Origin: Mesorhizobium sp. M9A.F.Ca.ET.002.03.1.2
Lineage (GTDB): Bacteria; Pseudomonadota; Alphaproteobacteria; Rhizobiales; Rhizobiaceae
DNA length: 64,000 nt
Direction of reading: 5' to 3'
NCBI RefSeq assembly: GCF_003952365.1
Contig: NZ_CP034443.1
Location: 737,001-801,000 of the forward strand
The translations under genes and the position numbers were made by a program. Of this stretch, positions 34,515-44,379 are shown piece by piece (the first letter of the stretch is position 1; every line of letters starts with the position of its first letter). The notes under the pieces were generated by a model. The model made no database searches. It was not told the origin of the DNA and saw only the letters and a list, made by a program, of their open reading frames with translations.

Positions 34515-34626
34515 GCGCGCGACGGTATCTTCGATGCTGCTCAAGTTCAACAAAGGCGGATGACATCCGCGGGCAAGCGCCCTATGTCTGCGGCGACAAG
34601 GGGCCGACGAAGGAGAGAGAGACGCG

Positions 34627-35394
34627 ATGCCGGTTGAAATCGAACAATTCATGTGCCGCAGCGACAATTTCGGCGTGCTGGTGCATGACCCGAAGAGCGG
34701 CCAGACCGCGATCATCGACGCGCCCGAGGAGGCGCCGATCCTGGCCGCGATCGAGCGTACCGGCTGGACGCCGACCATGATCCTGACCACCCATCACCAT
34801 GTCGACCATGTCGAGGCCAATCTGGCGCTGAAGGAACGCTTCAAGCTGCGCATCGTCGGACCGGAGGCGGAAAAGGCGAAGATCCCCGGCATCGACGAAA
34901 CCGTCGAGCAAGGTTCGGTCATCCACCTCGGCGACGAGAGGATCGACGTGATCGCCACGCCCGGCCACACGGCAGGCCATGTCTCCTATCATCTGCCGAC
35001 GTCGAAAGTGGCGTTCACCGCCGATACGCTGTTTGCGCTCGGCTGCGGCCGGCTGTTCGAATGCAAGCCGCCGGTGATGTACGATTCGTTGAAAAAGCTC
35101 GCCGCACTTCCGGCCGAGACGGTCGTCTATTGCGGCCATGAATACACGCTCGCCAACGCCCGCTTCGCGCTGACCGTCGACCCGACCAATTCGGCGTTGA
35201 AGGAGCGCGCCGCGAAAATCGAGGCGCTGCGTGCCGATGGCAAGCCGACGCTGCCGACCACGATCGGCGAGGAACTGTCGACCAATCCGTTCCTGCGCTG
35301 GCACGATCCGGCAATCCGCAAGCATCTCGGCATGGAGAAAGCCTCCGACGCCGAAGTGTTCGCCGAGATCCGCAAGCGCAAGGACAATTTCTGA
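34627..35394 (+). CDS. gloB: Hydroxyacylglutathione hydrolase (glyoxalase II)
   Basis: 255-residue metallo-beta-lactamase-fold enzyme that hydrolyses S-lactoylglutathione to lactate and glutathione. The metal motif TTHHHVDHVEAN is near residue 58, with HTAGHVSYHL and CGHEYTLANARFAL supplying further ligands. The C-terminal substrate domain ends ASDAEVFAEIRKRKDNF. It follows a GGAGAGAG ribosome site. The cupin gene downstream is separated by 37 bp. Confidence 0.95.
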   Translation: MPVEIEQFMCRSDNFGVLVHDPKSGQTAIIDAPEEAPILAAIERTGWTPTMILTTHHHVDHVEANLALKERFKLRIVGPEAEKAKIPGIDETVEQGSVIHLGDERIDVIATPGHTAGHVSYHLPTSKVAFTADTLFALGCGRLFECKPPVMYDSLKKLAALPAETVVYCGHEYTLANARFALTVDPTNSALKERAAKIEALRADGKPTLPTTIGEELSTNPFLRWHDPAIRKHLGMEKASDAEVFAEIRKRKDNF

Positions 35395-35431
35395 CATTTG
35401 ATGATCTGGAAACCATGAAGTTCTGGAGGCA

Positions 35432-35872
35432 ATGACCAGTTCCGCCGAAATCATCGCCACGCTCGGCCTGAAACCGCATCCGGAAGGCGGCTGGTATGCC
35501 GAGACCTTCCGCGATGGCGCGGAGGGTGCGCGCGGCCATTCGACCGCGATCTATTTCCTTTTGGAGCAGGAGCAATTGTCGGCCTGGCACCGCGTCAAGG
35601 ACGCGGCCGAGGTCTGGCATTTCTATGCCGGCGCCCCGCTGGCGCTGTCGATGCATCAGGAAGGCGGGCCGGTGATCGAGCAAGTGCTCGGCACGGCACT
35701 GGCCGCCGGCGAGCGGCCGCAGATCGTCGTGCCGGCAGGCTGGTGGCAGTCGGCACGCAGCCTGGGCGAGTGGACGCTGGTCGGCTGCACCGTGGCACCG
35801 GGCTTCGATTTCGCGGCCTTCGAGCTGGCCGCACCGGGCTGGAGCCCTAACCCAGCAGGAAGCCCAGCGTGA
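35432..35872 (+). CDS. Cupin-domain protein of the DUF985 family
   Basis: 146 residues. The cupin fold shows HPEGGWYAETFRDG, IYFLLEQEQLSAWHRVKDAAEVWHFYAG and VPAGWWQSA, typical of the DUF985 group, which binds metal in the small beta barrel. No reaction is established. It probably forms a transcription unit with gloB. Its last 26 bases overlap the convergent YhhN-like gene. Confidence 0.87.
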   Translation: MTSSAEIIATLGLKPHPEGGWYAETFRDGAEGARGHSTAIYFLLEQEQLSAWHRVKDAAEVWHFYAGAPLALSMHQEGGPVIEQVLGTALAAGERPQIVVPAGWWQSARSLGEWTLVGCTVAPGFDFAAFELAAPGWSPNPAGSPA

Positions 35873-36515
35873 TTGCCAACTGGGCGGCGTAATACAGCAT
35901 CCAGACCGCGTAGCGCATCCAGACGCGGTGCAGCGAGATGGCGGGCAGCAGGAACTTTTCCGCGGCCAGCAGGCCGTCGGATGCCATGAACAAAACCGCA
36001 CCGCCAATAACCCAAAGGCTGTTCAGGGTGAGCGCGGAAATGCCCATGGCGAGGATTGCCACGATATAGACGCCGACCGGAAGCCGTAAGGCGGGGCCGA
36101 CACGGCGCCCGAGTGCAAAAAGCATAGCGAACGCGAAGACAACCATCGCCACGGCAATCGCCCCGCGCCACGGTTCGGCCGACAGCAGCCCGACCCCATC
36201 GCCGGAGCGCAGGAACAGCGCGACATACAGCACATGCGCAACGAGAAAGCTGGCCAGCGCGCCGAGAAAGGCCTTTTCGCCGTCGCGCGACAGCAAGGCA
36301 TCACCGATGGCGCTGAGCGCCAGCGCCGCGACGAGCAGCCCAGGACCGCCCTGCAGCAGGACCAGCACGGCAAGCAATGCCACGGCCAGTGTCTTGACCG
36401 CCAAGCGTGCGAGGCTCGGTGGCATATCGAGGGTGAAGGCGTAGATCACCGCCGCCACCAGCGAAAACAGCAGCGTCGCATTGGCGTTGGCGTCGATGCC
36501 GCCGGGAAATGGCAT
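35847..36515 (-). CDS. YhhN-family membrane protein (lysoplasmalogenase-like)
   Basis: 222 residues with about eight hydrophobic helices, as in the YhhN/TMEM86 family (LSAIGDALLSRDGEKAFLGALASFLVAHVLY contains the conserved GD and HxxY region, split here as two motifs). Family members include lysoplasmalogenases; whether that reaction applies here is unknown. The ATG at 36515 overlaps the stop of the upstream transporter by one base (TGATG), so translation is coupled. Confidence 0.84.
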   Translation of the reverse strand: MPFPGGIDANANATLLFSLVAAVIYAFTLDMPPSLARLAVKTLAVALLAVLVLLQGGPGLLVAALALSAIGDALLSRDGEKAFLGALASFLVAHVLYVALFLRSGDGVGLLSAEPWRGAIAVAMVVFAFAMLFALGRRVGPALRLPVGVYIVAILAMGISALTLNSLWVIGGAVLFMASDGLLAAEKFLLPAISLHRVWMRYAVWMLYYAAQLAITLGFLLG

Positions 36516-37417
36516 CACGCCCCTGCCTCGCTCGTTGCCTGCTTGCGCAACAACAGCGATTTCGCCGCAAGGGCTGCCCCGCCGGTGATCAGCACGCAGG
36601 CGGCGAGGATGCGCAAGGACGGCTCGGCGAAGCCGGCGGCAATCAGCACCAGCGTCGACAGCAGCGGCGCGGCATAGCTCGCCGCGCCCAGCACCTGTAT
36701 GTTGCCGCGCTTGACGCCGATGTCCCAGGCGTAGAAGGCCGCGCCCACCGGCATCAGCCCGAGGCCGAGCACGGCCAGCCACTGGCCGGCGCCGTCAGGC
36801 AGCACCGTCTCTTCCAGCACGAGATGGCAGATAAGCGAAAGCGCGGCCGTAGCAGCACAAAACCAGGTGACGATGCTGGTCGGCACCGACGGGAAGCGCC
36901 GTGACAGCAGCGAATAGGACGACCACAGCACCGCGCAGACGCCGGCCATCGCATAGCCGAAGGCGTAGCGCGCGTCGAAGGCTAGCCCGCCGCCCTTGGT
37001 GACGATCAGGAAAGTGCCGGCGAGGCCGAGCAGTGCTCCGGCGACATGGTTCCAGGCCAGCCGCTCGCCCGGCATCAGCGCCGATCCGAGCACGATCAGC
37101 AGCGGCCACAGATAAGCGATGAGGCTCGCCTCCACCGCCGGCGCATTGCGCAGCGCGGTGAAGTAGAAGAAGTGGTAGCCGAACAGGCCGGCAATGCCGA
37201 TCACCCACACTTGGCGCGGTACCTTCTCGCTCCTGTCGGCGGCCGGCATGAACAGCCGCGCGACGAGCCCGACGCCGGTGCCGATCGTGAAGGTGATCGC
37301 CGAAAGCAGGAACGGCGGCACCGCACCCGAAGCATCCGTAAGCAGCGCCAGCAGCGCCCACATGGCGATCGCCGAGAAGCCGATCAGTGTTGCGCGCCCC
37401 ATATCCGTCGGCCTCAT
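36515..37417 (-). CDS. EamA/DMT transporter (YddG-like)
   Basis: About 300 residues and ten hydrophobic helices in two EamA repeats. The segment AIMWALLALLTDASGAVPPF resembles YddG-type aromatic amino-acid exporters. YddG secretes aromatic amino acids across the inner membrane; export of a related compound is inferred. The start at 37417 is used; an ATG at 37402 with GAGG upstream is equally possible. It overlaps the YhhN-like gene by one base. Confidence 0.85.
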   Translation of the reverse strand: MRPTDMGRATLIGFSAIAMWALLALLTDASGAVPPFLLSAITFTIGTGVGLVARLFMPAADRSEKVPRQVWVIGIAGLFGYHFFYFTALRNAPAVEASLIAYLWPLLIVLGSALMPGERLAWNHVAGALLGLAGTFLIVTKGGGLAFDARYAFGYAMAGVCAVLWSSYSLLSRRFPSVPTSIVTWFCAATAALSLICHLVLEETVLPDGAGQWLAVLGLGLMPVGAAFYAWDIGVKRGNIQVLGAASYAAPLLSTLVLIAAGFAEPSLRILAACVLITGGAALAAKSLLLRKQATSEAGA

Positions 37418-37445
37418 GCCTATTTCTGGCGGCGCGCGATCACGC

Positions 37446-38234
37446 CTATTCTGTAGCTTCGAACCGCCCCGCACTGACGGTGAGAGTGCCGATTTGCGTG
37501 CTGACCGTGGCGTAGATCGGCGCATATACGCCGGTTTGGCCAACGGGTGCAAACGTTACCATGATACGGCTGCGATTCTTCAAGTAATTCAAGGCTTTGC
37601 GATTCTTGCGGTAACCCGCCACCGGCTCAAAACCCATCTTGCAAGTGACGGTCTCGCCCTTGTAGCCGCGCACCGATATCGAGCCCTTCGAATCGTAGGT
37701 CAGCGTCAGGTTGGCGCGCATCTCGCCGTCATAGAGTTTCACCGTGCGCCCGCAGACCTTGTCGAGGCTATCGGCATGGATGACGGTGGCGGCCATCGGA
37801 TCGAGCACCGACGCGAGATCGCTGGCGCCCAGCGGTATCCAATTCCTGGGATTGCGCTTCCTCGGTGCAGGCACGACCTTTGTCGCGGTAACAGCGCCAT
37901 TGGCGAACTGGATATCGATCATCGACGTCTTCTTGCCCGACTTGTAGTCGGCACGGAACGCCTGCGGCTGCAATTGCGTGCCCGAAATGCGCCCTTTTGA
38001 CGAGATCGTGCCACGCGTGTCGTCGAAGATTGTGGCGAGGCCGGCGCTGGAGACGCTGCCGTCGATCGAATAGGTATCGCCTTCGTAGCTGCTGGAAAAA
38101 GTTGCCTTCGCCACAGAGAGGCCGAGGAACGACACCGTATACTCGCCCTTGAAGGATTGTGGCGTGGCGGCGGACATTGTCGTCGGCAGCGCAACGGCGA
38201 GCAAGGCTAAAAGAGCGTGAGACGAACGAAGCAT
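37446..38234 (-). CDS. DUF3108 periplasmic protein
   Basis: 262 residues. A signal peptide (SSHALLALLAVALPTTMSAA) is cleaved before ATPQSF, and the mature part is a beta-rich DUF3108 domain with KGEYTVSFLGLSVAKATFSS at its start. The family is alphaproteobacterial, exported and of unknown function. It is on the same strand as the YddG-like gene, 28 bp upstream of it. It is divergent from rpmB. Confidence 0.85.
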   Translation of the reverse strand: MLRSSHALLALLAVALPTTMSAATPQSFKGEYTVSFLGLSVAKATFSSSYEGDTYSIDGSVSSAGLATIFDDTRGTISSKGRISGTQLQPQAFRADYKSGKKTSMIDIQFANGAVTATKVVPAPRKRNPRNWIPLGASDLASVLDPMAATVIHADSLDKVCGRTVKLYDGEMRANLTLTYDSKGSISVRGYKGETVTCKMGFEPVAGYRKNRKALNYLKNRSRIMVTFAPVGQTGVYAPIYATVSTQIGTLTVSAGRFEATE

Positions 38235-38491
38235 GGCGGCGATCGGTCCTCGATTTTTCAACCAGAGATGGGCAACTCCGGCCTGGCATGTCCCTGTGCG
38301 ACCGCTTATAGGCGGAATTCCGGCCTTTATGTGAAAGGCGCCGTCACACCGCGCGCAAGCCGGAGCTTGACGCATCGGCGAAATGCAACTATGGAACGCC
38401 AACTTTTTCCATAAGGCCGCCTGACCGAAACCGCGCGCCACCCGGCGCGGGTCGAATGTTTGGCCCGACCGAGAACTGAAGGTTTAGAACC

Positions 38492-38788
38492 ATGTCCCGC
38501 ACCTGCGAACTCACTGCCAAGGCAGTCATGTCCGGCAACAATGTGAGCCACGCCAACAACAAGACCAAGCGTCGCTTCCTGCCGAATCTCGTCAATGTGA
38601 CGCTGATCTCGGAAGCGCTGAACCAGAATGTGCGCCTGCGCATTTCGGCCAACGCGCTGCGTTCGGTCGAGCATCGCGGCGGTCTCGACGCCTTCCTCGC
38701 CAAGGCCGACGTCAAGGAACTGTCGCAGCGCGCTCGTCTGTTGAAGAAGCAGATCGCCAAGAAGCTGGCCGAACAGCCGGCGGCCTGA
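38492..38788 (+). CDS. rpmB: 50S ribosomal protein L28
   Basis: 98-residue large-subunit ribosomal protein with the expected N-terminal [20 protein letters not shown] and the basic core [20 protein letters not shown]. There are no CxxC zinc ligands, as in other alphaproteobacteria. The following hairpin at 38779-38804 overlaps the stop codon and may end the transcript. Confidence 0.97.
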   Translation: MSRTCELTAKAVMSGNNVSHANNKTKRRFLPNLVNVTLISEALNQNVRLRISANALRSVEHRGGLDAFLAKADVKELSQRARLLKKQIAKKLAEQPAA

Positions 38789-38804
38789 TTTTCAGGCGGC
38801 CGCC
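38779..38804 (+). terminator. Possible rpmB terminator hairpin
   Basis: GGCGGCC (38779-38785) pairs with GGCCGCC (38798-38804) around a 12-base loop that contains the stop codon. There is no long T run, so termination is uncertain; it may instead protect the transcript. Confidence 0.35.
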
Positions 38805-38842
38805 TTCCAAGGAGTGTCGTCCGAACTCGGCATGACATTTCG

Positions 38843-38871
38843 CTGGTTCCATTACCCAGGATAAAAAAATG
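38843..38871 (+). promoter_or_regulatory. preQ1-I riboswitch at the start of the queuosine-precursor transporter
   Basis: CTGG-TTC-CATTA-C-CCAG followed by GATAAAAAAATG matches the preQ1 class I layout: a short hairpin with a CTGG/CCAG stem and an A-rich tail that folds back as a pseudoknot. The tail runs into the ATG at 38869, and AGGA at the end of the stem is the likely ribosome site. Ligand binding would hide it, so control is at translation. This is the smallest known type of riboswitch, so a chance match cannot be excluded, but the gene context is right. Confidence 0.75.
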
Positions 38872-39549
38872 ACTTTTTTCTCCCGATACCTGCCCTTCGT
38901 GGCCGCTATGGCGCTTGTCGTCGTCGCGTCGAACATCCTCGTGCAGTTCCCGATGCAAGGTGCGGTCGGCGACTTGTCGCTGGCCGACATTCTGACCTGG
39001 GGCGCCTTCACCTACCCGTTCTCCTTCCTGGTCACCGACCTTGCCAATCGCCGCTACGGCCCGGCCGTGGCGCGCAGGATCGTTTTTGTCGGCTTCATGA
39101 CGGCGGTGATCTGCTCGATCCTCATTCCGCCCTTGCTGTTCCGCTACGGCCTGATCGAGTTCGAGACCGCCGCCGACCGGCTGGTGCGCATTGCCGCGGC
39201 TTCCGGTACCGCGTTCCTGATCGCACAATTGCTCGACGTGGCCGTGTTCAACCGGCTGCGCCGGCAGAGCTGGTGGCGGGCGCCGATCGTCGGCACGCTG
39301 GTCGGCTCGGTGTTCGACACCGCCGTATTCTTTACCGTCGCCTTTTCGGCGGCCTTCGCCTTTGCTGGCCCGAGCGATAGCTTCGCGCTGGAGACGGCGC
39401 CACTGATGGGCGTGCTGCCGATCGAGGCCATGCGCTGGGTGTCATGGGCGCTCGGTGATCTAGCGGTGAAGCTGATCATCGCGGTGGTGGCGCTGATCCC
39501 CTACCGGCTGCTTGCCGCCCGCTGGAGCCAGCCGGCGCTGGCGGCATAG
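38869..39549 (+). CDS. yhhQ: Queuosine precursor transporter (YhhQ family)
   Basis: 226 residues, six or so hydrophobic helices. ADILTWGAFTYPFSFLVTDL and LANRRYGPAVARRI match the VUT/YhhQ family (COG1738), which imports the tRNA-modification precursors preQ0/preQ1. The upstream preQ1-I-like element supports the assignment. The next gene starts three bases after its stop, so the two form an operon. Confidence 0.92.
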   Translation: MTFFSRYLPFVAAMALVVVASNILVQFPMQGAVGDLSLADILTWGAFTYPFSFLVTDLANRRYGPAVARRIVFVGFMTAVICSILIPPLLFRYGLIEFETAADRLVRIAAASGTAFLIAQLLDVAVFNRLRRQSWWRAPIVGTLVGSVFDTAVFFTVAFSAAFAFAGPSDSFALETAPLMGVLPIEAMRWVSWALGDLAVKLIIAVVALIPYRLLAARWSQPALAA

Positions 39550-39552
39550 GCA

Positions 39553-40254
39553 GTGATCCCATGGGTCCAGCTCGATACCGCGAAAACGCCTGACGGCGAC
39601 CACGAGCTTCGCCTGAAACGGCGCGGCGCCGAATTCTCGATCATGCTCGGCACCAACGAGCTGATGAACAGCCGTCTCAGCGGCTCCGAGGAAGCGCTGG
39701 CGAGATTGTCCTGCCAGAGGATCGCCGGCCGCCGGCAACCGAAAATCCTGATCGGCGGGCTGGGCATGGGTTTTACGCTGCGCGCGGCCCTTGCCGAGCT
39801 TGGCGCGGATGCCGGTATCGTTGTCGCCGAATTGGTGCCCGCCGTCGTGGCGTGGGCACGCGGCCCGATGGCCCCGGTGTTCGGCGGCTGTCTCGACGAA
39901 CCGCGCGTAACTGTTCGCGAAGCGGATGTTGGACAACTCATACGGTCGGAGACCTCGGCCTGGGATGCCATCCTGCTCGACGTCGACAACGGGCCGGAAG
40001 GGATCGTCCACAAGGCCAATGATGCTCTTTACAGCATCGCCGGGCTGAACAGCGCGAGAGCAGCGCTCAAACCCGGCGGCGTGCTGGCGGTGTGGTCACA
40101 GGGGCCAGACGCAGGTTTTACACGGCGGCTCAAACAAGCAGGCTTCGCGGTCGAGGAAATCAAGGTCCGCGCCAACGGCAAACGCGGCGCCCGCCACGTC
40201 ATCTGGATCGCGACCAACGGACCCCGGCCCGCGGCAGCTGGCACGAAACTGTAG
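39553..40254 (+). CDS. Spermidine synthase-like methyltransferase-fold protein
   Basis: 233 residues. An S-adenosylmethionine-type Rossmann fold is visible (ILIGGLGMGFTLRAALAELG, VVAELVPAVVAWARG, DAILLDVDNGPEG and LKPGGVLAVWSQG). The acidic polyamine-binding residues of true spermidine synthases are not clear, so the reaction is unknown. The start is GTG at 39553, three bases after the yhhQ stop. Ends 30 bp from the convergent phytase-like gene. Confidence 0.82.
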   Translation: MIPWVQLDTAKTPDGDHELRLKRRGAEFSIMLGTNELMNSRLSGSEEALARLSCQRIAGRRQPKILIGGLGMGFTLRAALAELGADAGIVVAELVPAVVAWARGPMAPVFGGCLDEPRVTVREADVGQLIRSETSAWDAILLDVDNGPEGIVHKANDALYSIAGLNSARAALKPGGVLAVWSQGPDAGFTRRLKQAGFAVEEIKVRANGKRGARHVIWIATNGPRPAAAGTKL

Positions 40255-40283
40255 ACCTGCATCGGTCGTTCCCGCCGACTGCC

Positions 40284-41315
40284 TCAATCCTCGTGCAGAA
40301 CAAATTCCAGGTAAAGATTGCGCTGCAGGATCGAGTGGTTGTCGTCCGAGATCAGCGACACCATCAGCGCGCCGTCGTCTCGGGTCCAGACATCCAGCCC
40401 TTCCATATTGTCGATCTGGTAGCCCATGTCGGCCTCCATCAATACCGGCCCGTCGGCAACGGCGCCCTTCTCGACGCTTTCGCCATAAATACGCCTCAGC
40501 CGCATCTTGACGCCGCCGGCCATCGAAAAACTGCGCTCCAGCAGCAGGAGGTCGCCGTCGGGCAGGAAGGCGCCGTCGGTGATGTCGAAATCGCCGTTGC
40601 GCTTGACGGTGAAGACGCCCTTGTGCGGCCCTTCGATGATGGCGGCAAAGATGTTGCCTGCCTTGTCGAGGCTCTTCTCCGACACCACGACCAATCCGCC
40701 CTGATGCTGGCCGTTTGGATTGGCATGGGTGACGGTCTCGAAGCCGCGATTCAGGCGAAGCTCCCAGGCCGGAACCAGGAAATCAAGCTGCTTGAACGGC
40801 GCTTTCATATTGTCCGGCTCGATGCTGAACTGGGCGACGCGCTGCTGGCGCTCGAAGCCGGCTGTGGCGATGCCGTCCTTGACCGCGAGGCCTTCGGCGT
40901 CGACCTCCCATTTCTCCTCGACCGGCTGGCCTGATACGTCGACCATCTCTTGCATGCGGAAATTCTGAATGCCCGCGGGGCGCCTGTCGGCATCGTGGAT
41001 AATCGTGCCGAAGAACCAGAAACCGGTGTCGGCGACGCCGATGAAATCGCTGCCGGGCTTGAGAAAGCGAAACGCCGACAGCCCGCCCAAATCGCGTGAC
41101 GGCGAGGTCATCTCCAGCCCGCCGGCGAATTCGAGCGGGCCGAACCGTTCTTCGTCACGGCCGATATGAAACCGGGCTATCCGCCGTACCGAGACTTCGA
41201 TCGGCTCGACCGAAACCGGGGCGGCAGTGGTGGAAGGCGACAAGGCGATGCCGGCAACGAACAGTGCTGTGGCGGCGAAAAACGTCTGCCGAAAGCCGCC
41301 CCGCGAAAAACTCAT
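40284..41315 (-). CDS. Phytase-like/esterase-like secreted beta-propeller protein
   Basis: 343 residues. An N-terminal signal peptide ([20 protein letters not shown]) precedes a beta-propeller of the esterase-like phytase type, with [20 protein letters not shown], the middle block and [20 protein letters not shown] near the end. Substrate is unknown. The ATG overlaps the cobT stop by four bases, placing it at the end of the cobS-cobT operon, although a role in B12 synthesis is not implied. Confidence 0.82.
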   Translation of the reverse strand: MSFSRGGFRQTFFAATALFVAGIALSPSTTAAPVSVEPIEVSVRRIARFHIGRDEERFGPLEFAGGLEMTSPSRDLGGLSAFRFLKPGSDFIGVADTGFWFFGTIIHDADRRPAGIQNFRMQEMVDVSGQPVEEKWEVDAEGLAVKDGIATAGFERQQRVAQFSIEPDNMKAPFKQLDFLVPAWELRLNRGFETVTHANPNGQHQGGLVVVSEKSLDKAGNIFAAIIEGPHKGVFTVKRNGDFDITDGAFLPDGDLLLLERSFSMAGGVKMRLRRIYGESVEKGAVADGPVLMEADMGYQIDNMEGLDVWTRDDGALMVSLISDDNHSILQRNLYLEFVLHED

Positions 41316-43210
41316 CCGGCGCGCCGCATGCTGCCGCGCCGCGTATCGCGCACGCTTTCCTCGCCAAACAGCGAAGCGAGCTGCTCGGTCATGGCGCCGG
41401 CCAGTTCCTCGGCATCGACGATGGTGACGGCGCGGCGATAGTAGCGGGTAACGTCGTGGCCGATACCGATGGCCAGGAGCTCGACCGGCGAGCGCGTCTC
41501 GATCAGCTCGATCACGGCGCGCAGATGCCGTTCGAGATAGTTACCCGGATTGACCGACAGCGTCGAATCGTCGACCGGCGCGCCGTCCGAGATCATCATC
41601 AGGATCTTGCGCTGCTCCGGCCGGGCGATCAGGCGGTTATGCGCCCACAGCAGCGCCTCGCCGTCGATGTTTTCCTTGAGCAGGCCCTCGCGCATCATCA
41701 GGCCGAGATTGCGGCGCGCCCGCCGCCACGGATGGTCGGCGGATTTATAGATGATGTGGCGCAAATCGTTGAGTCGCCCGGGATTCGGCGGCTTGCCTTC
41801 CTTCAGCCATTTCTCGCGTGCCTGCCCGCCCTTCCAGGCGCGGGTGGTGAAGCCGAGGATCTCGACCGAGACGCCGCAGCGCTCCAGCGTGCGCGCCAGA
41901 ATGTCAGCGCAGGTGGCGGCGACCGTGATCGGCCGGCCGCGCATCGAGCCCGAATTGTCGAGCACCAGCGTCACCACCGTGTCGCGGAATTTGGTGTCGC
42001 GTTCCTGCTTGAAGGACAGCGGCTGCATCGGGTCGATGACGACGCGCACCAGCCGGGCCGGATCGAGATAACCCTCTTCGAGATCGAAATCCCAGGAGCG
42101 GTTCTGCTGCGCCATCAGGCGGCGCTGCAGCCGGTTGGCCAGCCGGCCGACGACGCCGGACAAATTGGCAAGCTGCTTGTCGAGGAAGGCGCGCAACCGA
42201 TCCAGCTCTTCCTCTTCGCACAGATCCTCCGCGCCCACCGTCTCGTCGAAGGCGGTGGTGAAGACCTTGTAGTCGATCTCCTTCGACAGATTGGTGAAGG
42301 GATTGTCGTTGCGGCGCGCCTCGCCGGGCGTTTCCGCATCGGCGTCGTCATCGTCGGACAGGTCGTCGGCGGTGGCATCTGACGCCTCCGTCTCCGCCGA
42401 TTGCTCGTCGTCTGATGATGCTTCGGTGTCGTCGGACTGCGACTGCTCGGAGCCGGAATCCTCCTCACCGCCCTCCTCGCTCTGCTCCTCGCCTTGCGGC
42501 TGGTTGTCGTCGTTGTCCTCCGAGTCTTCGGTCTCCTGGTCGTCGCCGAGTTCCTCGGCCATTTCCATGGAAGCCAGCATCTCGCGTACGACACGGGCGA
42601 AGGCTTGCTGGTCGTCGAGCTTTGCCGACAGCCCGTCGAGATCGGCGCCGGCTTTCTCCTCGACCCAAGGGCGCCAGAGGTCGACCAGCCGCTCGCCGCT
42701 CTTCGGGACAGTGCGGCCGGTCAGCTTTTCGCGCACCATCAGGGCCAACGCCTCCTCGATCGGCGCGTCGGCCTTGTCTTTGATGTCGACGAGATTCGCC
42801 TTGGCGTATTTGTCCTCGAGCATTGAGCCGATATTGTCGGCCACACCTTGCATGGCGCGAGAGCCGATCGCCTCGACCCGGGCCTGCTCGACCGCATCAT
42901 AGACGGCGCGGGCCTGCTTGCCCTCCGGCGCCAGCCTGGTGTGGATGCGCGCGTCGTGGCAGGCGCGCTTCAGCGCCATGGAATCGCCGAGGCCGCGGGT
43001 GATGGCGATGTCGGCTTTCGACGCCTTCTTCGGCAGTTCGGGCAGCCGGGCGCGGCTGCCGGCGAGCGCCGGCCGATCCTTGGCGAAGCCGACTTCGAGA
43101 TCCTTGTCGCCGGCGATCGCGCGCATGCAGACGGTGACGGCGCGCTTGAAGCTGTCGGCTTCAGAACCCGTCTTCGACTTGTTGCGCGTGTTGTCGCCCG
43201 GACCCGCCAT
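41312..43210 (-). CDS. cobT: Aerobic cobaltochelatase subunit CobT
   Basis: 632-residue subunit of the cobalt chelatase CobNST that inserts cobalt into hydrogenobyrinic a,c-diamide. An acidic low-complexity stretch rich in Asp, Glu and Ser (around residues 215-300) is followed by a VWA domain with the metal site [11 protein letters not shown] and a final DGAPVDDST segment. It forms a complex with the AAA+ protein CobS, whose gene is 60 bp upstream. CobN is not in the window. Confidence 0.95.
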   Translation of the reverse strand: MAGPGDNTRNKSKTGSEADSFKRAVTVCMRAIAGDKDLEVGFAKDRPALAGSRARLPELPKKASKADIAITRGLGDSMALKRACHDARIHTRLAPEGKQARAVYDAVEQARVEAIGSRAMQGVADNIGSMLEDKYAKANLVDIKDKADAPIEEALALMVREKLTGRTVPKSGERLVDLWRPWVEEKAGADLDGLSAKLDDQQAFARVVREMLASMEMAEELGDDQETEDSEDNDDNQPQGEEQSEEGGEEDSGSEQSQSDDTEASSDDEQSAETEASDATADDLSDDDDADAETPGEARRNDNPFTNLSKEIDYKVFTTAFDETVGAEDLCEEEELDRLRAFLDKQLANLSGVVGRLANRLQRRLMAQQNRSWDFDLEEGYLDPARLVRVVIDPMQPLSFKQERDTKFRDTVVTLVLDNSGSMRGRPITVAATCADILARTLERCGVSVEILGFTTRAWKGGQAREKWLKEGKPPNPGRLNDLRHIIYKSADHPWRRARRNLGLMMREGLLKENIDGEALLWAHNRLIARPEQRKILMMISDGAPVDDSTLSVNPGNYLERHLRAVIELIETRSPVELLAIGIGHDVTRYYRRAVTIVDAEELAGAMTEQLASLFGEESVRDTRRGSMRRAG

Positions 43211-43269
43211 TGATCATTCCTTGCAGCACGATCTTGTCCGAAAAGCCGTGCGACTTTTCAGAACCATGC

Positions 43270-44256
43270 TTAGCCCAGCACCACGTTCGCCGCCGATTCG
43301 GGCAGGTCTTCGCCAAAGGCGCGCTGGTAGAACTCGGCCACGAGCGAGCGTTCCAGCTCGTCGCACTTGTTGAGGAAGGTCAGCCGGAACGCCATGCCGA
43401 TGTCGCCGAAAATCTCGGCATTCTCGGCCCAGGTGATGACCGTGCGCGGGCTCATGACGGTCGAAAGGTCGCCGTTTATGAAGGCCGAACGCGTCATGTC
43501 GGCGACGCGCACCATCTTGTTGACGATCTCCTTGCCCTTGCCGTCGCGATAGTGCTTGGCCTTGGCCAGCACGATGTTCACCTCATTGTCGTGCGGCAGA
43601 TAGTTCAGCGTGGTGACGATCGACCAGCGGTCCATCTGCGCCTGGTTGATCTGCTGGGTGCCGTGATAGAGGCCTGTGGTATCGCCGAGGCCGACCGTGT
43701 TGGCGGTGGAAAACAGCCGGAACGCCGGATGCGGGCGGATGACCCGGCTCTGGTCGAGCAGCGTCAGCCGGCCCGACGATTCCAACACGCGCTGGATGAC
43801 GAACATCACGTCCGGACGGCCGGCATCGTATTCGTCGAAGCACAGCGCGACATTGTGCTGGTAGGCCCAGGGCAGGATGCCGTCGCGGAATTCGGTGATC
43901 TGCAGCCCTTCCTTGACGACGATCGCGTCCTTGCCGACGAGATCGATACGGCTGACATGGCTGTCGAGGTTGACGCGCACCATGGGCCAGTTGAGGCGGG
44001 CGGCGACCTGCTCGATATGCGTCGACTTGCCGGTGCCGTGATAGCCCGACACCATGACGCGGCGGTTGTAGGCGAAGCCGGCGAGGATCGCCATCGTCGT
44101 GTTCTTGTCGAACAGATAGTCCGGATCGATGTCGGGCACATGCTCGCTCGTCACCGAATAGGCCGGCACCACCATCTTGGAGTCGAAGCCGAATTTCTCC
44201 TTCACCGACACGGTGGTGTCGGGCAGGTTGGCGATGTCGCGATCGACCTTGTTCAT
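43270..44256 (-). CDS. cobS: Aerobic cobaltochelatase subunit CobS
   Basis: 328-residue AAA+ ATPase that drives cobalt insertion with CobT and CobN. Walker A is [15 protein letters not shown], Walker [12 protein letters not shown] and the sensor region [13 protein letters not shown]. The start at 44256 ([13 protein letters not shown]) matches CobS proteins; an upstream in-frame ATG at 44364 would add 36 residues unlike the family. It is first of the cobS-cobT-phytase-like operon. Confidence 0.95.
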   Translation of the reverse strand: MNKVDRDIANLPDTTVSVKEKFGFDSKMVVPAYSVTSEHVPDIDPDYLFDKNTTMAILAGFAYNRRVMVSGYHGTGKSTHIEQVAARLNWPMVRVNLDSHVSRIDLVGKDAIVVKEGLQITEFRDGILPWAYQHNVALCFDEYDAGRPDVMFVIQRVLESSGRLTLLDQSRVIRPHPAFRLFSTANTVGLGDTTGLYHGTQQINQAQMDRWSIVTTLNYLPHDNEVNIVLAKAKHYRDGKGKEIVNKMVRVADMTRSAFINGDLSTVMSPRTVITWAENAEIFGDIGMAFRLTFLNKCDELERSLVAEFYQRAFGEDLPESAANVVLG

Positions 44257-44379
44257 CACTATCAACGTCTCCACGGGCGAAACGCCTGATTTCGCCGGCA
44301 ATCGATTTTGTCCGGGGGCGGTCTTAGAGCCTTTTCCAACCTTATGAAAGTTGGAAAACGACACGGACCGTAAGGTCGC

